Numbered from the stretch's first letter, positions 1 to 9,724 are shown. The stretch: 64,000 bases of DNA from Parabacteroides sp. (GCA_020026285.1 JAHHQS010000003.1:12933-76932); one strand, 5' to 3'. The notes: generated by a model not told the origin, from the sequence alone. Numbers and translations are program-made.

Positions 1-297
1 GTATATGCAGCCTTCTTCATGATGTCATGGGGACCAATCTGCTGGGTATTGATTGCAGAAATCTTCCCAAATACCATTCGTGGCAAAGCGATTGCTATAG
101 CTGTAGCTTTCCAATGGATATTTAATTATCTAGTGTCTTCTACATTCCCGGCATTGTACGATTTCAGTCCGATGTTCGCCTATAGTTTATATGGAATCAT
201 ATGTGTAATAGCCGCAATCTTCGTATGGAGATGGGTCCCTGAAACTAAAGGAAAGACTTTGGAGGATATGAATGCCCTGTGGAAGAGAAAATCATAA
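1..297 (+). CDS. MFS sugar:H+ symporter (sugar porter family), 3' end only
   Basis: This is the C-terminal part of an inner-membrane sugar transporter; the frame is open to the first base, so the 5' end lies outside the window. The visible 98 residues include the WVLIAEIFPNTIRGKA segment that precedes the last two membrane helices, and the terminal PETKGKTLEDM motif. Both are hallmarks of the sugar porter branch of the major facilitator superfamily (XylE/GLUT-like). The substrate cannot be read from this fragment; xylose, arabinose or glucose are all possible. A strong hairpin terminator follows 20 bases after the stop. Confidence 0.9.
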   Translation, partial: VYAAFFMMSWGPICWVLIAEIFPNTIRGKAIAIAVAFQWIFNYLVSSTFPALYDFSPMFAYSLYGIICVIAAIFVWRWVPETKGKTLEDMNALWKRKS

Positions 298-317
298 AAA
301 CCAATTCAAATTTTTTA

Positions 318-350
318 GAAGTGGACTCGTTTCGGGTTCACTTCTTTTTT
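318..350 (+). terminator. Rho-independent terminator of the sugar porter gene
   Basis: A 12-bp stem (GAAGTGGACTCG with CGGGTTCACTTC, including G-T pairs) closes a TTT loop and is followed directly by six T residues. Confidence 0.9.
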
Positions 351-421
351 CTTGATTCAGATCATTTTTCTGTTTTCCAGCCACAAGACACAACTAAATC
401 AGAGTTAAACAGAAACAAAAA

Positions 422-449
422 AAGAGAATCTGAAAATTCAGATTCTCTT
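422..449 (-). terminator. Terminator downstream of tRNA-fMet
   Basis: A perfect 13-bp inverted repeat (AAGAGAATCTGAA and its complement) with a 2-nt loop. Read on the minus strand it lies just past the tRNA 3' end and is followed by seven T residues, so it should end the tRNA transcript. Confidence 0.85.
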
Positions 450-455
450 ACCTAG

Positions 456-527
<72 letters not shown>

Positions 528-697
528 ATATATCAACCAGCTTTCTTTCCTGATTGCGAGTGCAAAGGTATATAAGTTTTTCACCAATTCCAAATATTTT
601 AAACAGAATATTTTTTATTTACAGATCCAATTATCAATTATCTATTAAATATCAACACATTATATACATAATTATTTTTCTCCTCAAAGAAGAAAAA

Positions 698-1435
698 TTA
701 CTTTTTCATACTATTCCGTTCCAAAAAATCCTCAAAAGCTTTTAGATAAGCGTCTGTTACATGAATAACCTCATTCCCTATATAAATATTATTGTTACGA
801 TCAACAGAACGTATTTTGTCTAAAGCTACAATATAAGAACGATGAACTCTCATAAAAAGATCAGGAGGCAACATCTCTTCTAAAGCCTTCATTGTAAGCA
901 ATGTTATGAGAGGACGTTTTTCTCCTTCCATATAGAACATGACATAATCTTTCATTCCATTGATATACAAAATTTTATTTATGTCTATACGGATTAATTC
1001 TCCATCCACTTTAATAAAGAAATTCTTTCGGTCACTGGCAGCCGCCTTCTGATTATTCTGAGAAGAATTTTTTAGTTGAAACCATTCCTTGGCCTTTTCT
1101 ACCGCCTGCAAAAATTTATTGTACCGAATTGGTTTCAGTAAAAAGTCCAAAGCATTTACTTCATAACTATCAAAAGCATACTGCTTGAATGCTGTCGTAA
1201 AGATAATTCGAGTTTCAGAAGGAACCATCATAGAAAGCTCCATTCCATTCAGATCGGGCATTTGAATATCCAGAAAGACCAGATGAACAAGATGCTCTTG
1301 AAGAAAATCCAAAGCTTCCATCGGATTAAGAAAACTACCACTCAATTCCAAAAAAGGAGTACGAGAAACATAATTCTCCAATAAGCGAATAGCCAGAGGT
1401 TCATCATCAACAATAATACAAGTCAGTTTTTCCAT
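698..1435 (-). CDS. LytTR-family response regulator
   Basis: A two-component response regulator of the LytR/AlgR type. The receiver domain (about residues 1-120) has the acidic pair D10-D11, the phosphoacceptor D56 in FLDIQMPD, the TT near residue 80 and the conserved K in LLKPI. The C-terminal LytTR DNA-binding domain (about 140-240) carries the family pattern around FIKVDGELIRI, ILYINGMKDYVMFY and FMRVHRSYIVALDKI. It overlaps the upstream kinase gene by 13 bases, so the pair is translationally coupled. LytTR proteins bind paired direct repeats; a matching pair lies at 5037-5080 ahead of the outer-membrane gene that starts this module. Confidence 0.93.
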   Translation of the reverse strand: MEKLTCIIVDDEPLAIRLLENYVSRTPFLELSGSFLNPMEALDFLQEHLVHLVFLDIQMPDLNGMELSMMVPSETRIIFTTAFKQYAFDSYEVNALDFLLKPIRYNKFLQAVEKAKEWFQLKNSSQNNQKAAASDRKNFFIKVDGELIRIDINKILYINGMKDYVMFYMEGEKRPLITLLTMKALEEMLPPDLFMRVHRSYIVALDKIRSVDRNNNIYIGNEVIHVTDAYLKAFEDFLERNSMKK

Positions 1436-2466
1436 ATTTCGATACTCATTTTATATATTCCATCCTCCAGATTTTGTTCATAACTATAACAATCATGATA
1501 TAAAAGTTCCAGACGTCTTTTCAAATTTTCTATACCAATACCAGAGCCACTACGATTATGATTGTCTTTCGGGAAATTACTATTCTTACAAGAGAAGGTA
1601 ATCCTTCCGTTTTCCGTTCGAAGAGAAATATGAATAAATGAAGGATTACTACTTGAGACTCCATGTTTAAAAGCATTCTCCAAAGGAGAAAGGAAAAGCA
1701 TGGGAGCTATTTCCAGCGTAGAATCCAACACCTGATAATTCGTTTTAATCTCCACATTATTACCACATCTCAAACTCATCAGAGCTATATAATTCTCCAT
1801 AAATTCTATTTCACCATGAAGAGGAACCATCTGATGTTTTGTTTCGTACAAAGCATACCTTAACAAATCACTAAACTGACCTATCTTATCCTGAGCTTCG
1901 TCCGGATTAATTTGTACCAGACTTGATATATTATTTAATGTATTAAACAGGAAATGTGGATTCAGCTGATTTTTAAGCCAGGCCAATTCCGCCTCCGTAT
2001 GTTTTCTTTGTTCATCGAGCAGTTTTTCTTTCAAAGCGACTTTCTGTTCATAATATCTACGCCCGATAGCCAGTCCAATCATTGCTATATTCAGAATAGC
2101 CCATAGACCAACAAAAGAATAAGAACCAATCTTTGCAGCAAAACCATTTAATGTAGTAACAAAAGAAATACGGCCTAAATCCGCAAAGATAATTTTCGCT
2201 ACTTGCAGAATAACAAATGAAACCCGCTTGGTTACTTTATGCTTCTGACTAAATAACAGTTTAGGCACTAATAAATAATAGTTTATAGCAAAAACGAACC
2301 AAAGAGCGAAAAAGATTCTTGACACCAACTTATTAACAACTCCTGAAACTTTTATATCCGGTTCCACATGACTTGTTATCAAACTCCAGGTTGCTATAAA
2401 CAAACCTAAAGTTAACATTTGAATAACGAAAAATCTTAAGCTCCGATTACTGATGATTTTTTTCAT
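1423..2466 (-). CDS. LytS/YehU-type sensor histidine kinase
   Basis: The sensor partner of the LytTR regulator. The first 135 residues hold about four hydrophobic membrane segments with no recognisable extracytoplasmic sensor domain. A short coiled coil (about 140-165) leads into the His_kinase domain, with phospho-His at about residue 169 in NPHFLFNTLN. The ATP-binding N box is at about 265 (SPLENAFKHG) and a G-rich box GSGIGIENLKRRL follows. The C-terminal HATPase lid is short, as is usual for this family. It begins 35 bases after the outer-membrane gene stop, suggesting one transcript for all three genes. The input signal is unknown. Confidence 0.93.
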   Translation of the reverse strand: MKKIISNRSLRFFVIQMLTLGLFIATWSLITSHVEPDIKVSGVVNKLVSRIFFALWFVFAINYYLLVPKLLFSQKHKVTKRVSFVILQVAKIIFADLGRISFVTTLNGFAAKIGSYSFVGLWAILNIAMIGLAIGRRYYEQKVALKEKLLDEQRKHTEAELAWLKNQLNPHFLFNTLNNISSLVQINPDEAQDKIGQFSDLLRYALYETKHQMVPLHGEIEFMENYIALMSLRCGNNVEIKTNYQVLDSTLEIAPMLFLSPLENAFKHGVSSSNPSFIHISLRTENGRITFSCKNSNFPKDNHNRSGSGIGIENLKRRLELLYHDCYSYEQNLEDGIYKMSIEIWKN

Positions 2467-2501
2467 ACTTTTATAGTAAACGTAGATAACAAATATGCAA
2501 G

Positions 2502-4970
2502 TTACATATTCTCGTAATTATTCATCACTTCACCCTGACTTTTTTCTTCATTAAAATCATTTTTTATTTTACTCGTATGTGTTTTGAATTTCTTCTTCGT
2601 ATTTCCAAAATTATATGTTAGTGTTACACCAACCATTTGCATCGGAACAGCCGTATTTGAATACTGATAATAATCATCACTGTGACTATAACTTTTTATT
2701 TTCATCTTGTCGCTGAATGGAGTTACAACCATCAGACTGACATTAAACTTATTATCCAGAAAACTCTTATTTAAAGAAGCATTAAACATACTCATAGTTC
2801 CTGTATATCCCTGAAGTGTTTTACTACGACTTTTAGCGAAAGTACCAACACTCAATCGAAGATCCCAAGGCAAGGTCTGTTGGATATTAAAGAATCCGTT
2901 TGCCTGCCATCCACTATTTTCAAGACCTAACCGGGGAGACTGCATATCAACGTAACTGACAGAAGCATTTACCAGAATACGTGTATCTTTTAATGGAGAC
3001 CAACTCATGAATGTATTCAATCGGGTACTCCTATTCTCTACAATATTTCCATAAGTCGTATGAAGCACCTGATCAGACATGACTGAATACTGAGCGATTT
3101 TATTATCACATATCGTTTGATTCAATGTCGTATTTATCATAAAATTGGGAGTAAAGTAATTAAAGACCAGTCCGATACTATGAGATTTCTCTGTATCCAA
3201 ATTAGAATTACCATATTTTATGGAGGTCGGATTAGAATTATCTACATATGGATTCAAGTAAGAAATGCCCGGACGAGAAATTCGCATTCCATAATTAACT
3301 CCAATATTCATAGTCTGAGAAATGGCATACGATATACTTGCAGAAGGAACCAGATTCCCATAATTCTTATCAAAATTTTCACCTGAACCCAACTTATAAT
3401 CCACATTCTGCCATGTATATTCATAACGTAAACCAGCTTTAGTTCCTAACTTGCCAAAATGACCATCATATTCCGCATAACCCGCAAGGATATCTTGAGA
3501 ATCATCATAATTCACACTGTTTTTTTCATTAAACACCGGTTTATCATTATTCAAATCATAATATTTTGAATCAGAAGAATTACCACGAATAATATATTTC
3601 GCGCCCAAATTAAGGATATGTCCTTTTACCAGAGGCGTTGTATAATCGAACTGCAGCGTATGTTCCGTACCTCGTGTATGTACATCTGAAAAACGATCAG
3701 ATAAATCGAATGACAAAGAAGAGTCCCCTGTTACATCATCAAAAACAGATTTACTTTCGGTATCACGCGGACTCGTTGAATACAAATAACTGAAGGTTAT
3801 CGAACTTGAACGATCCTTATTCAGGTAACGCTGATAATCAATTGCCGTATTAAAGTTCAGAGACTTATTCTTGGTATGCGAGAAATTCCCATAAGAATAA
3901 CCATCACCATACATTCCTCCTGTAAAAGATGTAACAGGATGAGAATTACTTCGCATCGAAAAGTCAGTAATACCCAACATGGCATTTAATGAACTTTGAG
4001 CATCCAGAACATATCCCAGACTTACATTTCCCATGGCAAAAGGAGCCTTCGAATCTGAAGAAAGTTGCTGATTCATGATCATATCTCCGTTAGTACTTGG
4101 CTGCGTACGAGTAATATAAGTTTCAGAACCATCCATTTTTCTAAAACTATACATTCCGTTCGCACTATAAGTGAACTTATCCTGTTGTCCACTAATAAAA
4201 GCAGAAGTACGAGCACCACGATTATTACCTCCTACCGTAATATTTCCATTAAAACCGTTCAAGTCCTTACTTTTTACAGACATTCTGTTCATCGTGATGT
4301 TCAATACTCCTGCCGTTCCTTCCGCGTCGTATTTTGATCCTGGGTTTGTTATAACTTCTATATTTTTGACTGCTGAAGCAGGCATTGCCTTGAATATCTG
4401 CGAAGCATTCTGTGTCATCATCGGATTAGGTTTTCCATCCACATAAACTTTAAAAGAAGAAGAACCATTTACAGTAATTTGATCCTGTCCGTCTACCACA
4501 ACCATAGGAACTTTCCGAAGCATGTCAAGAATGGTATTTGATTTGGAATCAACATCATCCTCAATATTATAAGTCATTTTATCTGTTTCCATTTTGACCA
4601 AAGGTTTATGAGCTACCACTTCTACGCCTCCTAAGGTTTTAGCATCATCAGAGATATACACGACACCTAAATCCAACTTTGGTTCTCCAGATAAAGTTAC
4701 TGAACGACGTACTTCCTTCTTTCCTACAGAACTAAATGTTATTATAAATTCACCTTTACCTTCAACCTTTTGATTTATCTCACCATCAAGTCCTGTTGTT
4801 GACATGTAAACAGGTTTGTCTGTCTTTACCGACCGATACACACGTATAGTCGCATAAGGTTCCGTTTCATTCGAAATAGAATCTCTCAAAACCCCACTGA
4901 TAATTGTCTGTTGAGCAGAAACTGTCAAACAAAATAAACTGAACAGAAAGAAATAAATAACTCTTTTCAT
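2502..4970 (-). CDS. Outer membrane beta-barrel protein with carboxypeptidase-regulatory-like and TonB-plug-like domains
   Basis: An 822-residue exported outer-membrane protein. A signal peptide (about residues 1-19, ending SAQ) is followed by a CarboxypepD_reg-like beta-sandwich (about 20-110). A TonB-receptor plug-like segment follows, with VNGSSSFKVYVDGKPNP and the IEVITNPGSKYDAEGTAGVLNI stretch typical of the plug. The rest is a large aromatic-rich beta barrel. This matches the OMP_b-brl_3 family of Bacteroidetes, related to TonB receptors but usually without a SusD partner; none is present here. Substrate unknown. It is the first gene of a probable operon with the LytS/LytTR pair and is a likely target of that regulator. 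The tail (EEKSQGEVMNNYENM) is hydrophilic. Confidence 0.88.
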   Translation of the reverse strand: MKRVIYFFLFSLFCLTVSAQQTIISGVLRDSISNETEPYATIRVYRSVKTDKPVYMSTTGLDGEINQKVEGKGEFIITFSSVGKKEVRRSVTLSGEPKLDLGVVYISDDAKTLGGVEVVAHKPLVKMETDKMTYNIEDDVDSKSNTILDMLRKVPMVVVDGQDQITVNGSSSFKVYVDGKPNPMMTQNASQIFKAMPASAVKNIEVITNPGSKYDAEGTAGVLNITMNRMSVKSKDLNGFNGNITVGGNNRGARTSAFISGQQDKFTYSANGMYSFRKMDGSETYITRTQPSTNGDMIMNQQLSSDSKAPFAMGNVSLGYVLDAQSSLNAMLGITDFSMRSNSHPVTSFTGGMYGDGYSYGNFSHTKNKSLNFNTAIDYQRYLNKDRSSSITFSYLYSTSPRDTESKSVFDDVTGDSSLSFDLSDRFSDVHTRGTEHTLQFDYTTPLVKGHILNLGAKYIIRGNSSDSKYYDLNNDKPVFNEKNSVNYDDSQDILAGYAEYDGHFGKLGTKAGLRYEYTWQNVDYKLGSGENFDKNYGNLVPSASISYAISQTMNIGVNYGMRISRPGISYLNPYVDNSNPTSIKYGNSNLDTEKSHSIGLVFNYFTPNFMINTTLNQTICDNKIAQYSVMSDQVLHTTYGNIVENRSTRLNTFMSWSPLKDTRILVNASVSYVDMQSPRLGLENSGWQANGFFNIQQTLPWDLRLSVGTFAKSRSKTLQGYTGTMSMFNASLNKSFLDNKFNVSLMVVTPFSDKMKIKSYSHSDDYYQYSNTAVPMQMVGVTLTYNFGNTKKKFKTHTSKIKNDFNEEKSQGEVMNNYENM

Positions 4971-5001
4971 ACTTGTATCCTTGTTTCTAATAATTTTTAT
5001 A

Positions 5002-5009
5002 CAAAAATA
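5002..5009 (-). promoter_or_regulatory. -7 element for the OMP/LytS/LytTR module
   Basis: TATTTTTG on the minus strand fits the Bacteroidetes TAnnTTTG -7 box, 31 bases ahead of the ATG at 4970. No TTG is seen at the usual -33 position, which suggests an activator-dependent promoter; the direct repeats at 5037-5080 sit just upstream. Confidence 0.6.
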
Positions 5010-5036
5010 GGAGTACGATCAAGACCTCTCATTTGT

Positions 5037-5080
5037 TTTTCGACGAGTCCCTATAAACTTTTCGACGAATCCTATAAAAA
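5037..5080 (-). promoter_or_regulatory. Tandem 22-bp direct repeats, candidate LytTR operator
   Basis: Two abutting direct repeats, 5037-5058 and 5059-5080. On the plus strand both begin TTTTCGACGA, followed by (G/A)TCC and a CTATAAA or TATAAA end. The period is 22 bases, so both copies face the same side of the helix. They lie about 30 bases upstream of the -7 box of the OMP gene. LytTR proteins are known to bind tandem direct repeats about two turns apart; that this is the site of the neighbouring regulator is an inference. Confidence 0.6.
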
Positions 5081-5116
5081 CAAAGAATCCTCACTCTAAT
5101 AATAGAATGAGGATTC
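5078..5116 (-). terminator. Terminator of the ABC exporter operon
   Basis: Inverted repeat GAATCCTCA (5085-5093) and TGAGGATTC (5108-5116), followed on the minus strand by TTTGTTTTT. It lies 38 bases past the permease stop and abuts the OMP operator repeats. Confidence 0.8.
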
Positions 5117-5153
5117 CTTATTTATCAATTGGTATATATCAATTTCTGACAGA

Positions 5154-6470
5154 TCAGGAATTTGATTTTACCCAACGAATAATTTCTTTAATTGAAGGTT
5201 TCTTGCCGTACATCAAAATACCTATACGATAGATCTTTCCGGATAACCAGACAGAACCAAAGGCTGATGCAAACAATAAAACAATAGATAGAATCTGTTG
5301 CCAGAAAGGAATATCATAAGGTAAACGAACCATCATGACGACTGGTGATGTAAACGGGAATAAAGAACACCAGAAAGCCAAAGGTCCATCCGGATTTTCC
5401 ATACTATACATTCCGGCATACAACCCGAAGATCATAAAGATCATCATGGGAGTCATGAACTGCTGTGCATCTTCCGGCTGATTGATTGCACTACCAATTG
5501 CAGCAAACAGAGAGGCATACAATATATAGCCACCAATGAAATAAACCAGGAAGTTAATTCCTAAAGAAGTAATAGGAATAGAATGAATGATATCCTGAGC
5601 TTTTAGAACAGCCGGATCAACGGTTGCACCCATTGCGGCCTGATTCATACTTCCATTCATCATAACATCGGCAGCCTGAGTCGGATCTCCACCCAAGAAG
5701 AACAAACTTCCACTCACCAATGCAAAAGTCATGATTCCCCACAAAAAGACCTGTGTCAGACCAACCAATCCGATTCCAAGAATCTTTCCCATCATCAAAT
5801 CGAAAGGCTTGACTGAAGAAACCATCAATTCAACAATACGGTTAGTCTTCTCTTCCATAACACCCTGCATAACCATTGATCCATAGATAGTAATAAACAT
5901 ATAGATGACAAACGTCAAAACAAAGCCTATTACCATCAGAACTTCTGCAGAAGAACTACTTTCAGTTCCATCTTCCTCCCATTTCACCGTCTGGATATCA
6001 AAAGGAATGGTACACTCCTTGATGATATTCTGTAGATCAGGGATATTATAAGAATCCAACTTTTCCTTTTCCAACATTTCAGAGAGCTGCGAATTAATCT
6101 CCCGCTTCAATCCCATTGAAATCTGCTTGTTCGAATAAAGAATGGCAGCCTTTGGATTCTTTAATAAGTCTTCGCTAATAGAAAGAAAAGCCTCGATCTC
6201 CTTATCCTCACTTTTACGATATTTTTCCATATCGCCTTCAGCAGCCATGAAATGATATTCTTCAGTATCTTCAAAGGCTGAAACATATTTACCGACCTTG
6301 TCCATAATGACAACAGTCTTCACATCTTCACTTTTAATCGTTGAAAGCCACAAAGGGACAAAAACCATAGCAGCAAGAAGAAAAGGGGTTAGAAATGTCA
6401 GCAACAGAAAAGACTTCTTACTGACACGCTGTAAATATTCTCGTTTTATTATTAATCCTAATTTACTCAT
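5154..6470 (-). CDS. ABC-2 type permease (NatB-like)
   Basis: The membrane subunit of an ABC exporter. A first helix at about 20-42 (LLLTFLTPFLLAAMVFVPLWL) is followed by a long extracytoplasmic domain to about 180 and then five or six helices to the C terminus. This is the layout of the NatB/YhaP branch of ABC-2 permeases. The cytoplasmic segment VMEEKTNRIVELMVSSVKPFDLMMGKI, typical of that branch, lies near 210-235. The start overlaps the ATPase gene stop by 8 bases, so the two subunits are coupled. Family members export sodium, drugs or peptides; the substrate here is unknown. Confidence 0.9.
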   Translation of the reverse strand: MSKLGLIIKREYLQRVSKKSFLLLTFLTPFLLAAMVFVPLWLSTIKSEDVKTVVIMDKVGKYVSAFEDTEEYHFMAAEGDMEKYRKSEDKEIEAFLSISEDLLKNPKAAILYSNKQISMGLKREINSQLSEMLEKEKLDSYNIPDLQNIIKECTIPFDIQTVKWEEDGTESSSSAEVLMVIGFVLTFVIYMFITIYGSMVMQGVMEEKTNRIVELMVSSVKPFDLMMGKILGIGLVGLTQVFLWGIMTFALVSGSLFFLGGDPTQAADVMMNGSMNQAAMGATVDPAVLKAQDIIHSIPITSLGINFLVYFIGGYILYASLFAAIGSAINQPEDAQQFMTPMMIFMIFGLYAGMYSMENPDGPLAFWCSLFPFTSPVVMMVRLPYDIPFWQQILSIVLLFASAFGSVWLSGKIYRIGILMYGKKPSIKEIIRWVKSNS

Positions 6471-7407
6471 GATCGGTTGAAGTTAAAGTGTTATTACCTA
6501 CTACTTGAATAAAAATATCGTGCATAGAAGGAATCTCCTCTACAAACGAAAGTATATCCCATGATTTTGAAATTTGCTGAAGGAGTTGCGAATTCGTCAC
6601 ATCCGGCTGTTTACGTATTCTTAACTCTAATTCACCTCCAGTCAATATTTTCCGGTCCAATTCTTCAAACAAAGGATTGTCTATTACAGGTAAAAGCTCT
6701 CCTCCTGTTTGTATACGTAAAGAATACTTATGCGTTTTAAACTCATCACGAACATCCTTTACCGAACCTTTCAATACGACATGAGAATGATTTATCAAAG
6801 CGATATGATCGCATATTTCTTCAACTGACGCCATATTATGTGTTGAGAAGATGATAGTATGTCCTTTCTCCTTCAATTCGAGAATTTCCTTTTTCAATAA
6901 TTCGGCATTCACCGGGTCAAAACCACTAAACGGCTCATCCAATATCAACAATTGTGGTTCATGAATGACAGTTATAATAAACTGAACTTTCTGTTGCATA
7001 CCTTTTGAAAGTTCTTCCAGCTTTTTGTTCCACCAAGGCATGATATCGAACTTCTCAAACCAAACTTTCAAACGTTTCTTGGCTTCGAAATAAGACAGGC
7101 CTTTCAGCTGAGCAAGATATATGGCCTGCTCCCCTACTTTCATTTTTTTGTACAAACCACGTTCTTCCGGTAAATAACCAATCTGATATACATCATCTGG
7201 AACAGATGGTCTTCCATTAAATAGAACTGATCCACTATCGGGAGCTGTAATTCGATTGATTATTCGAATCAATGTTGTTTTTCCCGCTCCATTTGGTCCT
7301 AAGAGACCAAATATTTGTCCTTCTGGTACTTGAATACTGACTTTATCAAGCGCCAGATGATTGACAAACTGCTTGACTACGTCCTGAGTTTCTAAAAAAA
7401 TAGCCAT
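6463..7407 (-). CDS. ABC transporter ATP-binding protein (NatA-like)
   Basis: The nucleotide-binding subunit of the exporter. Walker A is GPNGAGKTT (about residues 37-45), the signature is LSKGMQQKVQ, Walker B is LLILDEPFSGFDP and the switch His is in IIFSTHNMASVEE. A C-terminal accessory domain of about 90 residues (DUF4162 type) follows the ATPase fold. I start at the ATG at 7407 (MAIFLETQDV), which places Walker A at the usual distance; an in-frame ATG at 7464 would add 19 residues (MFGSAGFVSFCDKDYIKYI) with no family counterpart. The gene lies 76 bases downstream of dnaG, so it may share its transcript. Confidence 0.92.
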   Translation of the reverse strand: MAIFLETQDVVKQFVNHLALDKVSIQVPEGQIFGLLGPNGAGKTTLIRIINRITAPDSGSVLFNGRPSVPDDVYQIGYLPEERGLYKKMKVGEQAIYLAQLKGLSYFEAKKRLKVWFEKFDIMPWWNKKLEELSKGMQQKVQFIITVIHEPQLLILDEPFSGFDPVNAELLKKEILELKEKGHTIIFSTHNMASVEEICDHIALINHSHVVLKGSVKDVRDEFKTHKYSLRIQTGGELLPVIDNPLFEELDRKILTGGELELRIRKQPDVTNSQLLQQISKSWDILSFVEEIPSMHDIFIQVVGNNTLTSTDHE

Positions 7408-7483
7408 AATGTATTTTATATAATCTTTATCACAAAAAGAGACGAAACCCGCTGAACCGAACATTTTAAATTCATTCAGATGT

Positions 7484-9604
7484 TCACATCTTCAGTATGA
7501 TTCGTTCTCCCAATTCCTTTGACAGAATTTTTTTTATATCGTTCAACTTGGAAAGTTCTTTCATTACTGACAACATTTTATCCATATCGTCAGGAGAAAT
7601 ATTTTTCAACTCGTCCTGTTTTTCTTTTATCTTTCTCAGGATATAAGCTTCCTTAAAAGCGAACAGATCCTGAGTAACGTATTGATCCAGATGATCTTCT
7701 TCCGTTTCTATTTGTTGATATTTTGTATGATACTTGCTTAACTGATATTTTTCACTGATTAAATTCACTGCTATCCGGCTTACCAGCTGATCGGGATGAG
7801 ACAAGAAATAACGGCTCGCCACAAAATTCTCTTCTCCACAACGATCTGCCGCTTCATCCAACATCCGTTTAAAAACCGGAGTATAAAAAGACAGATCATC
7901 CCGTTCCAGATCATAACGGATAAAATCTGCCACATGATATATTACATGTTCGTTTGTTTCCTCATCATCAAAATCATACAACACTCTTTCCCCATAACGA
8001 ACCACATATCTCAACAAAGCAATCTCAAAAGATTCGTAAGGAGAACGCTGAGGTGCATTTTTCTGAGCCACTTCCTCTTCAGGTACTGCCGATGGAAAAT
8101 CCGGCATGGCATTATCTGTCGGGATATCTTCTTCAGGAGGTGGAGGAAAATCAGGAGGCAAAGCTTCTGAATTCATATCAACAGGAATAATCTCCGGCTC
8201 AGCCTTTTCTTTAATCTTTTTTTCCTGTATAGAATAATCGGCCGGTAAAACATCCATCACTGCAGATTTAACTACAGGAGCCGGACCGTTTTGCTCATTC
8301 TTCGATAAGCGTAATTTATTTACCTGATTGAGAACGATCTGTTCGTCAATTTCCATCATGGCACTACACTCACGAATATATATGGAACGAGTTATATCAT
8401 CCGGAACAATGGCTATTGTACGAATAATATCTCCAATCAAAGCAGACCGCTTAACCGGATCATTTCCGGCATCGGCCAATAACAGTTTCGTTTTGAAACG
8501 AATAAAGTCTGTTTCGTGTTCTTTTATATAGTCGGTAAATTCAGTCGCACTATGTGAACGGGCAAATGAATCCGGATCTTCACCTGACGGCAAAAGGACC
8601 ACCTTCACATTCATCCCTTCATCGAGCAATAAGTCAATACCTCTGAGAGCGGCTTTTATTCCGGCAGCATCACCATCATATAAGACAGTAATATTATTGG
8701 TAAATCGATGAATCAACCGGATCTGTCCATGCGTTAGAGCTGTTCCTGATGAGGCGACAACATTTTCCACGCCCGACTGATGCATGGATATGACATCCGT
8801 ATACCCTTCCACCAGATAACAACGGTCTGCTTTGACCATTGCCTGCTTAGCGAAAAAGATACCATATAATTCATTACTTTTATGATAGATCGGACTCTCT
8901 GGAGAATTGACATACTTGGCGGTCTTCTCATCTTTCTTAAGGACACGACCTCCAAAAGCAACAATCTTTCCACTCAACGTATGAACGGGAAACATAACCC
9001 TTCCACGGAATCGGTCATTAACCCTGCCATTATCGTAAACAATTGAAAGACCTGTCTTTTCCAAAAATTCCTTTTTGAAACCTTTCCGCTGAGCTTCCTG
9101 AAACAAAGCATCACGCTGATCAAGACTATATCCCAATTGGAACTTCCGGATTGTTTCTTCACGAAATCCTCGTTCAATGAAATAACGCATGCCCACTGTT
9201 TTGCCTTCCACATGTTCATGAAGCATCTGAGAAAAGTACTGTTGCGCCCAGGCATTAACGATAAACATACTTTCCCGGTCACTCTTTACCTTTTTCTCTT
9301 CTTCTGACAGCTCACGTTCCTGTATTTCGATGTTATATTTCTTGGCTAAATAACGAAGAGCATCGAAATAAGTAAGCTGCTCATGCTTCATGATGAAATG
9401 AACCGGAGTGCCCCCCTCACCACAGGCAAAACATTTGCAGATATTCTTCGATGGAGAAACATAAAACGACGGACTCTTATCATCATGGAAAGGACACAAA
9501 CCGACATAGTTCACACCACGTTTACGCAGTGTGACAAAATCTGATACCACATCCATGATGTTTGCAGCATCAAGTATTCTTTCTATGGTGGGTTGATCTA
9601 TCAT
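7484..9604 (-). CDS. dnaG: DNA primase DnaG
   Basis: Synthesises RNA primers at the replication fork. The N-terminal CHC2 zinc finger is complete: C37, H40, C58 and C61. The catalytic core includes the TOPRIM motif VEGYTDVIS (about 263) and YDGDAAG (about 306) with the metal-binding acidic residues. A Pro/Glu-rich linker (about 430-510) separates the core from the C-terminal helicase-binding domain; at 706 residues the protein is longer than E. coli DnaG (581), mainly because of this linker. A -7 element lies 25 bases upstream of the ATG. It is not next to rpoD or rpsU here. Confidence 0.97.
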   Translation of the reverse strand: MIDQPTIERILDAANIMDVVSDFVTLRKRGVNYVGLCPFHDDKSPSFYVSPSKNICKCFACGEGGTPVHFIMKHEQLTYFDALRYLAKKYNIEIQERELSEEEKKVKSDRESMFIVNAWAQQYFSQMLHEHVEGKTVGMRYFIERGFREETIRKFQLGYSLDQRDALFQEAQRKGFKKEFLEKTGLSIVYDNGRVNDRFRGRVMFPVHTLSGKIVAFGGRVLKKDEKTAKYVNSPESPIYHKSNELYGIFFAKQAMVKADRCYLVEGYTDVISMHQSGVENVVASSGTALTHGQIRLIHRFTNNITVLYDGDAAGIKAALRGIDLLLDEGMNVKVVLLPSGEDPDSFARSHSATEFTDYIKEHETDFIRFKTKLLLADAGNDPVKRSALIGDIIRTIAIVPDDITRSIYIRECSAMMEIDEQIVLNQVNKLRLSKNEQNGPAPVVKSAVMDVLPADYSIQEKKIKEKAEPEIIPVDMNSEALPPDFPPPPEEDIPTDNAMPDFPSAVPEEEVAQKNAPQRSPYESFEIALLRYVVRYGERVLYDFDDEETNEHVIYHVADFIRYDLERDDLSFYTPVFKRMLDEAADRCGEENFVASRYFLSHPDQLVSRIAVNLISEKYQLSKYHTKYQQIETEEDHLDQYVTQDLFAFKEAYILRKIKEKQDELKNISPDDMDKMLSVMKELSKLNDIKKILSKELGERIILKM

Positions 9605-9628
9605 TCAACTTTTTCTCCAATTAAGATA

Positions 9629-9636
9629 CAAAATTA
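9629..9636 (-). promoter_or_regulatory. -7 element of dnaG
   Basis: TAATTTTG on the minus strand fits TAnnTTTG and ends 25 bases before the dnaG ATG. No clear -33 TTG was found. Confidence 0.5.
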
Positions 9637-9724
9637 CAAAACTGAATCAATTTATAAACATTTTCTTCGAAACAAATTATGTCAGAAAATCCTCCAGATT
9701 GTTTTTAAATCCCGTATTTCCTAT

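Noticed and set aside
554..745. 63-residue plus-strand open frame
   Set aside because: Ile/Phe/Lys-rich A/T-composition artefact overlapping the end of the response regulator gene.
7796..8190. Plus-strand open frames of 124 and 78 residues
   Set aside because: Both are shadows of the dnaG linker and C-terminal region; the repeated His/Lys/Arg-rich content is typical of antisense frames.
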